Shown: positions 33,628-43,440 of the stretch, piece by piece
How positions within the stretch are numbered: position 1 is the stretch's first letter
How the letters are laid out: each line of letters opens with the position of its first letter
NCBI GenBank assembly: GCA_041736465.1
Contig: JBGSTO010000266.1
Coordinates: 1-64,000 of the forward strand
Origin: JAJUJL01 sp041736465
Lineage (GTDB): Bacteria; Chloroflexota; Anaerolineae; Anaerolineales; UBA4823
Length of the DNA: 64,000 nucleotides
Reading direction: 5' to 3'
Translations under genes and position numbers: made by a program
Notes under the pieces: model-generated
The model's database searches: none
Told to the model about the DNA's origin: nothing
Seen by the model: only the letters and a program-made list of their open reading frames with translations

Positions 33628-36120
33628 TTACGGCGGCGCAGCGCATTCATCCAGCCCTCCGGCTTGAACCGGTGAGCCTTCCGTCCACCCGGCGGCCATT
33701 GATCCTTCCTGGGGAATCAGGCGCCGCCAGTCGAAGCCGCCCTGCTCAACAATTTCGCCGTCTTCCAGACGAACGACCAGATAGCTCCACGCACGATCCA
33801 GCCCTTGCGCCGCCAGAAAGCCCAATGATTTTCCATCGGGGCTCCACAAGAAGTAATCGGCAAAGTTTACTGCCATCAAGCTGTGCGGCAGGCGCTCGGA
33901 AGAATTGAAATTCATCAAATACACCCCGCAGGCTGCCCCACCCTTATGGCAGGCGAAGTACGCAAGCTGGCTTCCGTCTGCAGAAAAGGCAAAATCACCC
34001 AACTGGCTTATGTCCGGGACAAGGGAAGAAGCTTTTTCCGGTTCTAAGAGATCCAGGGTGTACAGCAAAATCGACTTCTGAACGGCATACGAGGCCGGAA
34101 AGAGTGAGAACGCCAGTCGCCTGCCATCCGGCGAGCGCTTACAAATCAATATGGATGGCAGGATCGCTCCGGTCACATCCCTCGAGCCAGCCTGCGGTTG
34201 GCTGATTGCATCTGGAAACACAACCTTACCCAGCAAATAGCTGTCGGCAAATAGCTCTAATCCGGGTAGATACGCGCCGCTGTTTGCAGGCGCAATCGAC
34301 CACTGAAAGCTCAGCCGCCCGGTGGATGGATCGTAACCTGGTGGTGCGGCGCGCCCTGGCAGCGGTTCGTGCCCTGTCCTTCCTGCATCCGCAATCGGCG
34401 GCGCGGTAGAGAGTGGCGAAACCGGGAGTCCTGAATAATCTAACGCAAACCGGTCACCCGTGTACTTCTCCGGATTGAATATCTCTGCAGGCAGCCGCGC
34501 ATCAAAAACAATCCGGGTGACAACGATATCGCGCAGTGCCACTTCTGGATCTGCTCCGGAAAATTCTCTCCGGCGCAGCACCATGCCATACTGTTCATCA
34601 ACCCAGTAGCGATACATCACCGCCCCCAGCGGATTGTATGCATCCAAAACACGTGCAGGTCTGCCCGCTACATGCTCAACTTGGCTGCGATCGAAAACGT
34701 TCACGCCAGGCGGCAAATCTTGCGGTAAGAACAGCTTCTGCAAATCCAAATCGGGCAGCAGCTCCGCAGTCAAATCCCTGTAGGTAGCACCGTTATTAAA
34801 ATCGTGACCGTATAATAATCCAGCCGAAACGACCAGGGTGCCATCCGGGTCGTCTGTAACCGGCGTTCCAGCCGGCGCACCCGTTTGCAGATCAGTGCCT
34901 GCCAGGGGCCCATAGATGATGCGCACATAATCCGGTTGGCTGACCCACACCTGCTTGCGCAGCACCTGCTGCGCTGGGCCGTAATACCCCACCGGGCCAT
35001 AGTCGATCACCTGGACATCGGCCCACAAGGTTTGCCAAAGCTGTGTGCTTTGGGCAGCGCGCACCAGCAGCGCCTCTACGGGAGCCTCCTCAGGCAGGCC
35101 TGGTGGCGTTGGGCCAGGGGTGATTTCCAGGATTACTGGAGGGCGCTGCACAAGGCTGGCGGACGGCAGGCGCAGGCGCTGTCCGGGAACCAGGGTTGCA
35201 CCGGCTGGCAGGTTGTTCAGCGCCAGAAGCTCCAAGGCCGGCATCTGAAGGCGGACGCTGATATTTTCAAGACTGTCGCCCGGTCGAACCGTATAGGAGA
35301 CAAATCCGGGGGTGGCTTCAATCTCTGGCACGGGCGCATTCGCCTCCATCTCGACCCGCGATCGATCGCCAGCAAACCGCCCTGCCAGGAATGCAGCCAG
35401 CGCCAGAAATACCACCAGGCTTGTTTCTGTGACGCGTATTCGCCACTGGTGCAATCTGCGCTCACGGATCAGCGCGGCCTTGACCAATGCAGGCAGGTAT
35501 CCATCCCACTGCCAGAAGGCAGCCAGGCTTGTAAAGCCTGAGGCCAGCGAAGACCGCACCCTATCCAGTAAAACTTTTAGGTCTTCTTGTTGAGCAGCGG
35601 CATTTGCCCCGCCGCATACATCACACTGCTGGAGGTGCGTCAATAGTTCTATCTGCAGCCGTTCAGCCCTTGCAGCCATCTCGGCGGTAGAGCATCTCGC
35701 TCCGGCTGCGCCATCCTCTGGATCCAGCAGGCCTGCCGCAACCGCTACTGCCCACACATCCCAACCCTGCCCTACATGCTTACTCCGCAGCACATCCCAT
35801 AGGCAGCGATCATTGACACTTAGCTTTGCCTCAGGCGGGAGCGCTGAAAGCGGCCTGTGCCCGTGCAGTCCAGGCGCGTGTTTCAATACCCAGGCCAGCA
35901 AAGAGTCGTTTTGCCAATATCGCCTGCGATCGTTGACTGCTCGGGCGACCATTACAGCGATCCAATGAGCGCTCTCGTCCGGTGAAGAAAATAAGCTGGC
36001 AGCTATAGGCTTCAGGCTGGGTAAAATCGTCTGCAGTACGGCCTGTGCCAATTCTGCATCGCTTACCTGAGAGTCGTGAAACATCCAGGCTGGGCCTGGC
36101 GTGAGCTCGGGCTGGTTCAT
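33628..36120 (-). CDS. LysM and beta-propeller membrane protein with Cys/His N-terminal domain
   Basis: An 830-residue protein of unusual make-up. Residues 1-225 are cytoplasmic and helical, with HLQQCDVCGG near 165 resembling an anti-sigma zinc finger. A membrane span (LVVFLALAAFLAG) lies near 240. A LysM domain follows (YTVRPGDSLENISVRLQM, LVPGQRLRLP; about 275-320). Residues about 360-590 look like a LolA/RseB-type fold (QVWVSQPDYVRIIYGP). The C terminus has WD40/TolB-like repeats (SPDGRRLAF, SADGSQLAY, SPDGKSLGF). It may link the cell wall to a cytoplasmic partner. No sigma factor gene is next to it, so an anti-sigma role is only a guess. It follows the FGGY kinase gene by seven bases. 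Confidence 0.75.
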   Translation of the reverse strand: MNQPELTPGPAWMFHDSQVSDAELAQAVLQTILPSLKPIAASLFSSPDESAHWIAVMVARAVNDRRRYWQNDSLLAWVLKHAPGLHGHRPLSALPPEAKLSVNDRCLWDVLRSKHVGQGWDVWAVAVAAGLLDPEDGAAGARCSTAEMAARAERLQIELLTHLQQCDVCGGANAAAQQEDLKVLLDRVRSSLASGFTSLAAFWQWDGYLPALVKAALIRERRLHQWRIRVTETSLVVFLALAAFLAGRFAGDRSRVEMEANAPVPEIEATPGFVSYTVRPGDSLENISVRLQMPALELLALNNLPAGATLVPGQRLRLPSASLVQRPPVILEITPGPTPPGLPEEAPVEALLVRAAQSTQLWQTLWADVQVIDYGPVGYYGPAQQVLRKQVWVSQPDYVRIIYGPLAGTDLQTGAPAGTPVTDDPDGTLVVSAGLLYGHDFNNGATYRDLTAELLPDLDLQKLFLPQDLPPGVNVFDRSQVEHVAGRPARVLDAYNPLGAVMYRYWVDEQYGMVLRRREFSGADPEVALRDIVVTRIVFDARLPAEIFNPEKYTGDRFALDYSGLPVSPLSTAPPIADAGRTGHEPLPGRAAPPGYDPSTGRLSFQWSIAPANSGAYLPGLELFADSYLLGKVVFPDAISQPQAGSRDVTGAILPSILICKRSPDGRRLAFSLFPASYAVQKSILLYTLDLLEPEKASSLVPDISQLGDFAFSADGSQLAYFACHKGGAACGVYLMNFNSSERLPHSLMAVNFADYFLWSPDGKSLGFLAAQGLDRAWSYLVVRLEDGEIVEQGGFDWRRLIPQEGSMAAGWTEGSPVQAGGLDECAAPP

Positions 36121-36127
36121 TTGCCGG

Positions 36128-37651
36128 TTATTTTAATTGATCGTAGAGCGCTTTGTACTGTTGGTAAACAGGCGAGTAAATGGCTGCAGCTTGCGGGTCA
36201 GGTGCGATTGTTCGTACCGCCGGGATGAGCCGGGCTGCCGCATCCAGGCTCTCCACCAGGCCTGCTGCTACCAAAGGCCAGATGGCAGCGCCGGTGGCAG
36301 ACGTTTCACCCGACTCTGGAATCTCCAGCACCTGCCCAAGCACGTCAGCGTTGAGCTGCAGCCAGAAGGCCGAACGCGTAAAACCACCGGAGGCGCGTAA
36401 GCTGTGGAAGCGGGCTCCAGACTCACGCAGGGCCTCGTCCAATGTGCGAAAGCGAAAGGCAATCCCTTCTATCAAAGCGCGGGTGATGTGCGCCGGACCG
36501 TGGCGCAGGCTCAAACCGGTAAAAGCCCCGCGCGCCTGGGGGTTCCACCCCGGGCTGCGTTCACCGGCGAACAAGGGCAGACACAGCACGCCATCAGCTC
36601 CTGGCGGCGACTGCTGCGCCAACTGCAGCAGATCATCGAAGGATGGCCCTCCTGCTCCGGGAGCCGCCTGAAGGAACAGGTCGCGCAGCCAGGTAAGCGC
36701 CAAGCCGCCGTTATTGATAGCGCCACCCACCAGATACCGTCTGCCGTCCACCCGGTAGCACCAGGTGCGAGCGTGTTCATCCAACAGCGGCTCTAACGAA
36801 AAGAAACGCAGCGCTCCACTCGTGCCGATCATCAAGACCGCCGTCTCGGCAGACACCGCTCCGGCGCCCAGGTTCGAGTTGGCTGCATCCGATGCGCCCA
36901 GCACAACCGGCGTGCCCTCCGGCAAGTCCAACGCGCGCGCAGCTTCGGGCAGCAGCCCGGGCAGGCTGTCTTCTGCATCGCCGAGCGGTGAGAGTTGATC
37001 GGACGAAAGCCCGGATAGAGCCAGCGCCTGGCTATCCCAGGTGAGTGTGCGCACATTCAGCATTCCCGTGCCGGCAGCAATGGCATAATCCAGGCGATAC
37101 TGTCCGGTTAGTTTGTGCAGCACGTATTCTTTAGCCGAAACAAAATGCGCCGCCCGCCCAAATACGTCGGGATGGGTCTGTCGCAGCCACAAGATTTTGT
37201 AGAGTGGGTACATGGCATGCACCGGGCACCCGGTTCGCAGGTATAGACCCCGACTGGCAGAATCCTGTTTGATTTCTGCCGCCTGCTGGGCAGCCCGCGC
37301 ATCTGCCCAGGTATACACACCGGTCAATGGGCGGCCGCGAACGTCAAGTCCCAGTATGCTGTGCAGTGTCCCGCCCACACTCAAACCGGCGCACGGCTTT
37401 TTCATCAAATCCGGGTGATCGCGTCTGGCGGCAGATACCGCTTGCCGGCAGGCAGCTGCCAGGCCCGTGAAGAGCTCGTCAGCGTCCTGCTCCTCGAAAC
37501 CACCGGTATGGAGCAGATCCACCGCACCAAGAGCATAGTCGCTCGATCCGAGGGCGCGGGGTTGTAAAGCAGCATCCACGATAACGGCTTTACACGAACC
37601 GGTCCCCAAATCCAGACCTAAAGACCAGGCATCCATCTGTGTCGCATTCAT
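36128..37651 (-). CDS. FGGY-family carbohydrate kinase (gluconokinase-like)
   Basis: A 507-residue sugar kinase. The N-terminal ATP domain starts LGLDLGTGSCKAVIVD; VYTWADARA gives the catalytic Asp, and MIGTSGALRFFS is the second phosphate loop. LPLFAGERSPGWNPQARGAF is typical of the gluconate-kinase branch. RASGGFTRSAFWLQLNADVL forms the C-terminal FGGY region. It probably phosphorylates gluconate or a related acid or polyol; xylulose and other pentuloses are alternatives. Its start overlaps the upstream dehydrogenase stop by four bases, so the two are coupled. Confidence 0.88.
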   Translation of the reverse strand: MNATQMDAWSLGLDLGTGSCKAVIVDAALQPRALGSSDYALGAVDLLHTGGFEEQDADELFTGLAAACRQAVSAARRDHPDLMKKPCAGLSVGGTLHSILGLDVRGRPLTGVYTWADARAAQQAAEIKQDSASRGLYLRTGCPVHAMYPLYKILWLRQTHPDVFGRAAHFVSAKEYVLHKLTGQYRLDYAIAAGTGMLNVRTLTWDSQALALSGLSSDQLSPLGDAEDSLPGLLPEAARALDLPEGTPVVLGASDAANSNLGAGAVSAETAVLMIGTSGALRFFSLEPLLDEHARTWCYRVDGRRYLVGGAINNGGLALTWLRDLFLQAAPGAGGPSFDDLLQLAQQSPPGADGVLCLPLFAGERSPGWNPQARGAFTGLSLRHGPAHITRALIEGIAFRFRTLDEALRESGARFHSLRASGGFTRSAFWLQLNADVLGQVLEIPESGETSATGAAIWPLVAAGLVESLDAAARLIPAVRTIAPDPQAAAIYSPVYQQYKALYDQLK

Positions 37652-38664
37652 TTTGCCAGGATTTCCTTGTTAACGATATGCTCTGGTATCTTACCACGCA
37701 GCACGTCCAGGCACGCCTGCAGCGCCATTTGCCCCATCTGGCGAACAGCCTGGTCGGTTTGCGCGCCGGTATGCGGGGTCACGATGACTTGTGGCAGCTG
37801 CAGCAAGGGGTGATCTGCTGGCGGCGGCTCTTTCTGGAAGCAATCCAGCGCCGCCCCAGCCAGGTGTCCGCTCGCCAGCGCTTGAGCCAGGGCATCTTCA
37901 TCGATCAGCTCACCCCGGGCTGTATTGACGAAAAATGCGCCGGGCTTCATGGCTGCCAGGAATTCAGCATTCACCATGCCCCTGGTTTCAGGCAGCGCAG
38001 GTGCATGCAGGGTGACAAAATCGGACTGCTCCAGCAGTACCGGCAGAGAGGCAAGTTCAATCCCCGCAGTCTCTGCCTCCAGCAGCGTGCGGTAGGGGTC
38101 GTATGCCACCAACCTGCAGCCAAATGCACGCAATCGCTGCGCCACCTGCATACCGATATCTCCCAGGCCGATGATGCCTACAGTCCGCTCCACCAGCCCG
38201 ATACCAGCCAGGCGCGGGAAGCTTCCGCCGCGCGCCACGCGGTCAGCCTGTATCAGCGATCGCGCCAGCGCCAGGATGAGTAAGACGGCAAGCTCGGCGA
38301 CAGCGGTGGAGTTGGCGCCCGGTGTATTGGTCACTGCAATACCGTGCTCGGAGGCCGCTTCCAGGTCTACCCGGTCCACACCGGCGCCGTAGCGGGCGAT
38401 CACCCGCAAATGCAGCGCTCCTGCGATGACTTCCGCATTAATATGATCCAACCCGGCAATAATCCCGTCTGCCTCCGCCAGCAGCGGTATCAGCTCGCTG
38501 GCCTCCAGCGGGCGTGCATGAGGATTATAGATCACCTGACCCACGGCAGATTCTAATTCCCGGCGCAGCTCAGGATCACGCTTCCCAAAGGAAGTCGCGG
38601 TGACCAGAACCGTCGCTTGATGCAGCTCCAATGGATTCAACAGTCGCAGCACAAGCCGCTCCAC
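37648..38664 (-). CDS. D-isomer-specific 2-hydroxyacid dehydrogenase
   Basis: A 338-residue phosphoglycerate-dehydrogenase-like enzyme. The Rossmann motif is GIIGLGDIG near residue 165, and catalytic Arg, Glu and His are in NTARGELIDE, FQKEPPP and TPHTGAQ. The GTG at 38664 is the likely start; a weak ribosome site suggests translational coupling to the LarA-like gene whose stop lies nine bases upstream. Next to a LarA-type epimerase and a sugar-acid kinase, it may oxidise a D-2-hydroxy acid. It is distinct from the enzyme at 5900 and not a recent copy. Confidence 0.88.
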   Translation of the reverse strand: MERLVLRLLNPLELHQATVLVTATSFGKRDPELRRELESAVGQVIYNPHARPLEASELIPLLAEADGIIAGLDHINAEVIAGALHLRVIARYGAGVDRVDLEAASEHGIAVTNTPGANSTAVAELAVLLILALARSLIQADRVARGGSFPRLAGIGLVERTVGIIGLGDIGMQVAQRLRAFGCRLVAYDPYRTLLEAETAGIELASLPVLLEQSDFVTLHAPALPETRGMVNAEFLAAMKPGAFFVNTARGELIDEDALAQALASGHLAGAALDCFQKEPPPADHPLLQLPQVIVTPHTGAQTDQAVRQMGQMALQACLDVLRGKIPEHIVNKEILAK

Positions 38665-38673
38665 AACACCGGG

Positions 38674-39963
38674 TCAGGCAGAAGGGGATAGCTTGTACAG
38701 GGTTTCACCTGCCTTGGGGATCAGCAGAACACCTTCATGCTCGCGACCCGCCCATTCTGCTGGATTAATCTCCGCAGGATTCAAATATCCCAGGTTGACC
38801 GCCAGACATTCTTCCCGGGGTATGCCGGTCGCCAGCGTCACCTGCACGCGCGGGTGCTCTACACCGTCTACAAAAGTGCCGATGCCGCGCAGGTGTGTTG
38901 AATGGGCCAATATTCCCCAGGGATAGTGCTTGAAGTTCTCCCATTGTTTGACAAAATAATCGCGTACGTGATAGCCAATTTCGCGTATCAGGTGACCGTG
39001 GACGTAGGAGATCTCTGTAATATGCGGAGCATAGATGATCACCTCGCCGCCATCCGCAACCGCCGGCTCCACTTTATACATCCCTTTCGCGCCGGTCCAC
39101 AGGTCATCATACATACGCGGCATGACTGACAGCACCCGGTTGAACGGGCGGGGAACGTAGTGAATGTGCAGATTGGCAGAAAATCTGGCTGCAGCAGCCC
39201 AAGAGGAACGCGCTTCGCCAAAGAACAGGCCTGCCAGCCCCACTCCGCTCACCACCAGGTTCAGACAACGCAGCTCCACAGGAAGCATCGAGGCAACGCG
39301 ATCGATTACTTCTCGCACGGGGGTCTCGATCGTGCCAATGATCTCATAGCTCGTAATCAATGCTCCCAGCCAGTGGGTGAAATTGATGATCTCCGGTCCG
39401 CTGACGCCTGGTGAGATATATTTATTTCCGCCTGAAAAGCCCACCACCTCGTGCGGAAAAACCGGCCCACAGATCAAGACGCTGTCATAATCCAACAGCA
39501 GGCGGTTCAATCGCACCGGCACTTCGATCGAGATCATACCGCGGCTCAAGCTCATCGATTCATCGGTTCCGATCACACCTGCGGTGAAAAAGGTATCCGG
39601 CAGATCCCAGCGGTGGTTGTAGATTTTCATCCCAGGAATCAAGCGCTCGCGTTCATCAGAGCTTATCCCAACCAGGGCAGTCAATGCCTCTTCGGACATC
39701 GGCGGATGTGTGCCCAAAGCAATCAGGTAATCCAGGGTAGCTGCACGCCCAGTCAGCTCCTGAGCTAATAAACGAAACAGCAGGGGAATTGGCGCGGTGC
39801 GGGTGCCATCTGGAATTATCACCAGCAGCCGTTTACCGGAGAGATCCCACCCTTGAAACACCTGATGCAAGAAACCTGCGACGGTCTCTTCGTTTAAGAG
39901 CTCTTGACCATCGCGGAGAGTTCCAGGTTGCGCGGTTACTTGAAGTGTATCTGCTTGCATCAT
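38674..39963 (-). CDS. LarA-family nickel-pincer racemase/epimerase
   Basis: A 429-residue member of the lactate racemase (DUF2088) family. Residues that hold the nickel-pincer cofactor and catalyse in Lactiplantibacillus LarA appear conserved: Asp/Arg in PDGTRTAP, His in ALGTHPPM (about 86), His and Lys in PHEVVGFSGGNKYISPG (about 170 and 180) and His in NFTHWLG (about 196). The cofactor-making larB, larC and larE genes are not in the window. Other 2-hydroxy acids are known LarA-family substrates. Here, between a UxuB-type SDR and a hydroxyacid dehydrogenase, epimerisation of a sugar acid is more likely than lactate racemisation. Confidence 0.88.
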   Translation of the reverse strand: MMQADTLQVTAQPGTLRDGQELLNEETVAGFLHQVFQGWDLSGKRLLVIIPDGTRTAPIPLLFRLLAQELTGRAATLDYLIALGTHPPMSEEALTALVGISSDERERLIPGMKIYNHRWDLPDTFFTAGVIGTDESMSLSRGMISIEVPVRLNRLLLDYDSVLICGPVFPHEVVGFSGGNKYISPGVSGPEIINFTHWLGALITSYEIIGTIETPVREVIDRVASMLPVELRCLNLVVSGVGLAGLFFGEARSSWAAAARFSANLHIHYVPRPFNRVLSVMPRMYDDLWTGAKGMYKVEPAVADGGEVIIYAPHITEISYVHGHLIREIGYHVRDYFVKQWENFKHYPWGILAHSTHLRGIGTFVDGVEHPRVQVTLATGIPREECLAVNLGYLNPAEINPAEWAGREHEGVLLIPKAGETLYKLSPSA

Positions 39964-39988
39964 ATCCTCTCCATCCTAAGGTCGCACC

Positions 39989-40822
39989 TTAGACGCCGCT
40001 GAAGGCGGAGAATCCCCCATCAATGGGTATCACCACCCCGGTTACAAAAGCCGAGGCAGGAGAGAGCAGCCACAAAACCGCCCCCAGCAAATCATCCGGC
40101 TGACCGAAGCGTCCCATGGGTGTGTGCTCGATAATTGCACGGCCGCGTGCAGTCAGATCACCGGACTGCTCATCGTAAAGCAAGAAGTGATTCTGGGCAG
40201 TATGGAAGAACCCAGGGGCCATGGCATTGATGCGAATATTTGGGGAATAATTCTGGGCCATATGCACTGCCAGCCAGGCAGTAAAATTGCTCACCGCAGC
40301 TTTGGCAGCAGAATAAGCCACCACGCGCGTTAGCGGGCGAAACGCATTCATCGAGGAGATATTCAAGATCACCCCCTCGGATTGGTGTGCCATCACCTTA
40401 CCAAATACCTGACAAGGCAAGATTGTACCCATCAAGTTCAGATCCATCACCTGCTGCAGCGCCTGCTTGGGAAGATCGAAGAACGCCTTTTCCAGGCTGG
40501 TTGTCGCAGCAGGCGCATTTCCCCCAGCGGCATTGATCAATCCATCCACCCTTCCAAATTCACCGATAACCTGATCGCAGGCAGCCTGTAAAGACTCGCT
40601 TTCCAGCACATCACTGTAGTACACGCGTGCGCAGCCTGGTCCGCAGTCCAACCGAGGTTGAAAAGCTGCCGCTCTTTCCGGATTGCGATCCAGAATGATC
40701 ACGTTGGCGTGGCAGCCTACCAGAGCGCAAGCCATCTCGCCGCCTAGAATGCCAGCGCCGCCGGTGATTACGATCGTGCGCCCGGAGAAATCATACATTT
40801 GGGTCAGTTCAGTCAGGTTCAT
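39989..40822 (-). CDS. uxuB: SDR-type D-mannonate oxidoreductase (YjmF/UxuB-like)
   Basis: A 277-residue short-chain dehydrogenase. The cofactor motif is VITGGAGILGGEMA, the NAG motif INAAGGNAP, and the catalytic Ser/Tyr/Lys are in NISSMNAF and VAYSAAKAAVSN. The blocks RINAMAPGFFHTAQNHFLLY, EHTPMGRFGQPDDLLGA and IPIDGGFSAFSGV are characteristic of the SDR-type fructuronate reductase of Gram-positive bacteria. It should interconvert D-fructuronate and D-mannonate. That fits with KDG kinase and KDPG aldolase further upstream on the same strand. It overlaps the preceding enolase-superfamily gene by four bases. Confidence 0.85.
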   Translation of the reverse strand: MNLTELTQMYDFSGRTIVITGGAGILGGEMACALVGCHANVIILDRNPERAAAFQPRLDCGPGCARVYYSDVLESESLQAACDQVIGEFGRVDGLINAAGGNAPAATTSLEKAFFDLPKQALQQVMDLNLMGTILPCQVFGKVMAHQSEGVILNISSMNAFRPLTRVVAYSAAKAAVSNFTAWLAVHMAQNYSPNIRINAMAPGFFHTAQNHFLLYDEQSGDLTARGRAIIEHTPMGRFGQPDDLLGAVLWLLSPASAFVTGVVIPIDGGFSAFSGV

Positions 40823-42303
40823 TTTCGCTCCACCCCTGCATCATCGCTATTTAATCGGGTATCCGGTGTTGGACTGTGCTGTGTTCCGCTTCGTATGGAT
40901 GATTCGGCCCTGGTGTCGAGCGGGGGCAAAATGCGCTCGATTTCTGATAACCGGTAGCCAAATCCAGTTCCCTGAATTGAGGCGAGGTCCAGCGTGCCTT
41001 GCTGCCGGCGGTACAGGCCCGGATGCACTGCAGCTTCTTGCACAGAGGCCTGCGGGTAGAACTGCATGGCATTCGTTTCCACTCCCATAATCGTGCCGGC
41101 GTGAGCCGCCAGTTGAACATGGGGGAGCTGTGCAAGCATCGGGTTGGTTAAATCCTGCACCATCAAGCCCATCCCATGCGCCTTTGCCCAGCACAGGCTT
41201 AGCAGCGCACCTGTCTGCGTCTTGCAGGTCTTCAAAGCCACACCTGTCCAGCCTAAGGAACGGCCTAAGCGGATCAAACGCCAGTCGTGGGCGCTTTCAT
41301 CCATGTACAATGGTTTTCTGGAAGAGACAGCATGCACGTCTATCTGGTGAGCTTCCAGATCATAAGGGAACGGCTGTTCCACGTATAAAAGCATTGCAAA
41401 GATGCGCGCTTGCTCCTGCTGCAGGCGGTCGAGCACCCGGCACACGTAATCCGCATCGGTGACCGTGCAGTTGAAATCCGCCGACAGCCATTCCACTCTC
41501 GACTGCATTCCCAACTGCCCCACTTTAACCAGGCGTTGGTAGTCCCACTCCTCATCGGTGCCGCGCAGCTTTACCTTCAGACACTTCAGCCCGTCCCTGG
41601 CAATCCAGTCCGGCAGCAGCACCGGATAACCATCTTCCGGTTCCTCCCCGCTGAGCTCTCCCGCATCCAGTGGATCCAGTCCTCCTACCAGATGCCAGGC
41701 AGGCAAGTGCGCCGGCGGGTTAGAAATCAGGTAATCACTGACGTACTTTCCCTCGAAAGAAACGCCAGCGCCAGCTGCAGGCTCCACAAAATGGCTCAAG
41801 TCTCTTTCAATAAATGGCGGACCATAGGTCTCGTAGACCGGATGCCCGGTCAGGTTGCCATACGCATCGTGCAGGGCAATGTCGTAGGGCGAGCAGCACA
41901 CCAGCGCCGCCAGCCACGGCACCGGCTCGGCATCAATACCACGCTGCTGGTTGATCTCTGCCAGCAGATGAGGCAGAGCCTGCTCTTGAAATTTCGAGCC
42001 AATCTCTAACGGATGCCCGCTCATCTCAAAGTTAGCCCAGGCAGGGACAAGGCTGCGGCACAACTGCAAAAGCGCCTGGTAGCGCTGTTGATAACTCAGC
42101 GTGCTGGGCCATACCCACTGTACCGAGAGGGGCGTCTCGCCCCATCCTTCAGCAGTTCGTCCCAGGTCGTCGGCTACGCGCAGCATCACGCGCGCACAGG
42201 TGACGCTGGTCAGCGTCTCCGCGCCAAATTTTAGCGGCACACGTGTCTCCACGGGCAGCAGCCTCAATTCAACCGCAGTCACCTGCACAGCCGGATTTGC
42301 CAC
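40819..42303 (-). CDS. enolase-superfamily enzyme, long (494-residue) type
   Basis: An enolase-superfamily protein about 100 residues longer than most. Active-site elements of the muconate-lactonising subgroup are readable: KVKLRG (K-x-K), SADFN (metal Asp), YVEQP (metal Glu), YMDES (metal Asp/Glu) and Lys in ALKTCKTQTG. Extra length lies in the N-terminal cap and near 150-230. It resembles the protein encoded at 50222 in length and motifs rather than the normal-size enzyme at 51730. Dehydration or epimerisation of a sugar acid is likely, given the adjacent fructuronate reductase. No characterised member of this branch comes to mind. Confidence 0.82.
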   Translation of the reverse strand: MANPAVQVTAVELRLLPVETRVPLKFGAETLTSVTCARVMLRVADDLGRTAEGWGETPLSVQWVWPSTLSYQQRYQALLQLCRSLVPAWANFEMSGHPLEIGSKFQEQALPHLLAEINQQRGIDAEPVPWLAALVCCSPYDIALHDAYGNLTGHPVYETYGPPFIERDLSHFVEPAAGAGVSFEGKYVSDYLISNPPAHLPAWHLVGGLDPLDAGELSGEEPEDGYPVLLPDWIARDGLKCLKVKLRGTDEEWDYQRLVKVGQLGMQSRVEWLSADFNCTVTDADYVCRVLDRLQQEQARIFAMLLYVEQPFPYDLEAHQIDVHAVSSRKPLYMDESAHDWRLIRLGRSLGWTGVALKTCKTQTGALLSLCWAKAHGMGLMVQDLTNPMLAQLPHVQLAAHAGTIMGVETNAMQFYPQASVQEAAVHPGLYRRQQGTLDLASIQGTGFGYRLSEIERILPPLDTRAESSIRSGTQHSPTPDTRLNSDDAGVERK

Positions 42304-42313
42304 CAGGTAACCT

Positions 42314-43423
42314 CTATTTCCTTGCCTCGCTGCCGGCAGCTGCTTCGCCGGTCAGCCGGACAGCTGCCTGCTGCGCTCGGATTGCCAGCTCAATCGCCTT
42401 GAAGGCGTGCGCCTGCCCCATTGCTTTCTCCGTGCGCTGCAGGCAGTCCAGGATCAGTTGTCCAAAGAACGGGTAGCCCACCTGACCATGCACCTCAAAA
42501 TGATGGGGGCCGCGCCCATCCACCATATACACATGATCTGGCGTATGCTCACGGGCGATATCGATGTATTTTCGCAGCTCAATGTAGCCATCCGTGCCCA
42601 TAATGAAGCAGCGACCATCTCCCCATACGGGTAATCCTTCTGGCGTGAACCAATCCACGCGCAGGTAGTGGGTCGTGCCATTGTCTGCCCTGAAATTGGC
42701 CTCGCCAAAATCTTCGAATTCCGGGTATTGCGGTGTATGGTAATTTCCGGTGGCGCTGTGCAAGGTCTGCGCATCCTGTGCGCCGGCATAGAAAAGGAAC
42801 TGCTCGATCTGGTGGCTTCCGATGTCCGTGATGATGCCGCCGTACTGCTCAGGCCGCCAGAACCATTCCGGGCGATTGGCAGCGCTCAAACGATGCGGAG
42901 CCAGATTTACCACCTGCACCACCCGCCCGATAGTTCCACCGGCAACCAGCTGTTCTGCGTAGACTGCCGCCTCCACATGCAGGCGTTCCGAATAATACAC
43001 CGCATATTTGCGCCCCGTCTCAGCAGTCAGGCGGCGCGCGTCGTCCAACTGCTGCAGCGTGGTCAGCGGCGGTTTATCCGAAAAATAATCCTTGCCATGC
43101 GCCATCACCTGCAAGCCCAACTCGCAGCGGCGGTTGGGGATCCCGGCGCTCGCTACCAGGTGAATCTGTGGATCATCCAGTATCGCCTGCAAGTCGGCTG
43201 CTGCTCGGGCGGTGGGAAAGACCTCTATGAAGCGCGCCACTTTGATCGGGTCCGGGTCATACACCCAGGCAATCTGAGCGCCTGCTTCCGCCAAACCGTT
43301 GCACATACCGTAGATATGACCGTGGTCCAGACCGGCTGCTGCTACCAGAAACTCACCTGGCTGCACCACCGGTTTGGGTTTGCCTTGCGGAGCGTAATTC
43401 ATCCCATCTGCTCTCTGAAACAT
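42314..43423 (-). CDS. Gfo/Idh/MocA-family oxidoreductase
   Basis: A 369-residue NAD(P)-linked oxidoreductase. The Rossmann domain begins FLVAAAGLDHGHIYGM, an odd variant of the GxGxxG loop with His in it. The EKP motif reads SDKPP, keeping the Lys. The C-terminal domain carries GSHQIEQFLFYAG with the usual catalytic His. GAGGAGG stands six bases before the ATG. The altered dinucleotide loop suggests a different cofactor grip or a substrate-binding role. It lies ten bases from the enolase-type gene and 17 from another member of the family. Confidence 0.88.
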   Translation of the reverse strand: MFQRADGMNYAPQGKPKPVVQPGEFLVAAAGLDHGHIYGMCNGLAEAGAQIAWVYDPDPIKVARFIEVFPTARAAADLQAILDDPQIHLVASAGIPNRRCELGLQVMAHGKDYFSDKPPLTTLQQLDDARRLTAETGRKYAVYYSERLHVEAAVYAEQLVAGGTIGRVVQVVNLAPHRLSAANRPEWFWRPEQYGGIITDIGSHQIEQFLFYAGAQDAQTLHSATGNYHTPQYPEFEDFGEANFRADNGTTHYLRVDWFTPEGLPVWGDGRCFIMGTDGYIELRKYIDIAREHTPDHVYMVDGRGPHHFEVHGQVGYPFFGQLILDCLQRTEKAMGQAHAFKAIELAIRAQQAAVRLTGEAAAGSEARK

Positions 43424-43440
43424 TCTTCGCCTCCTCAGTC

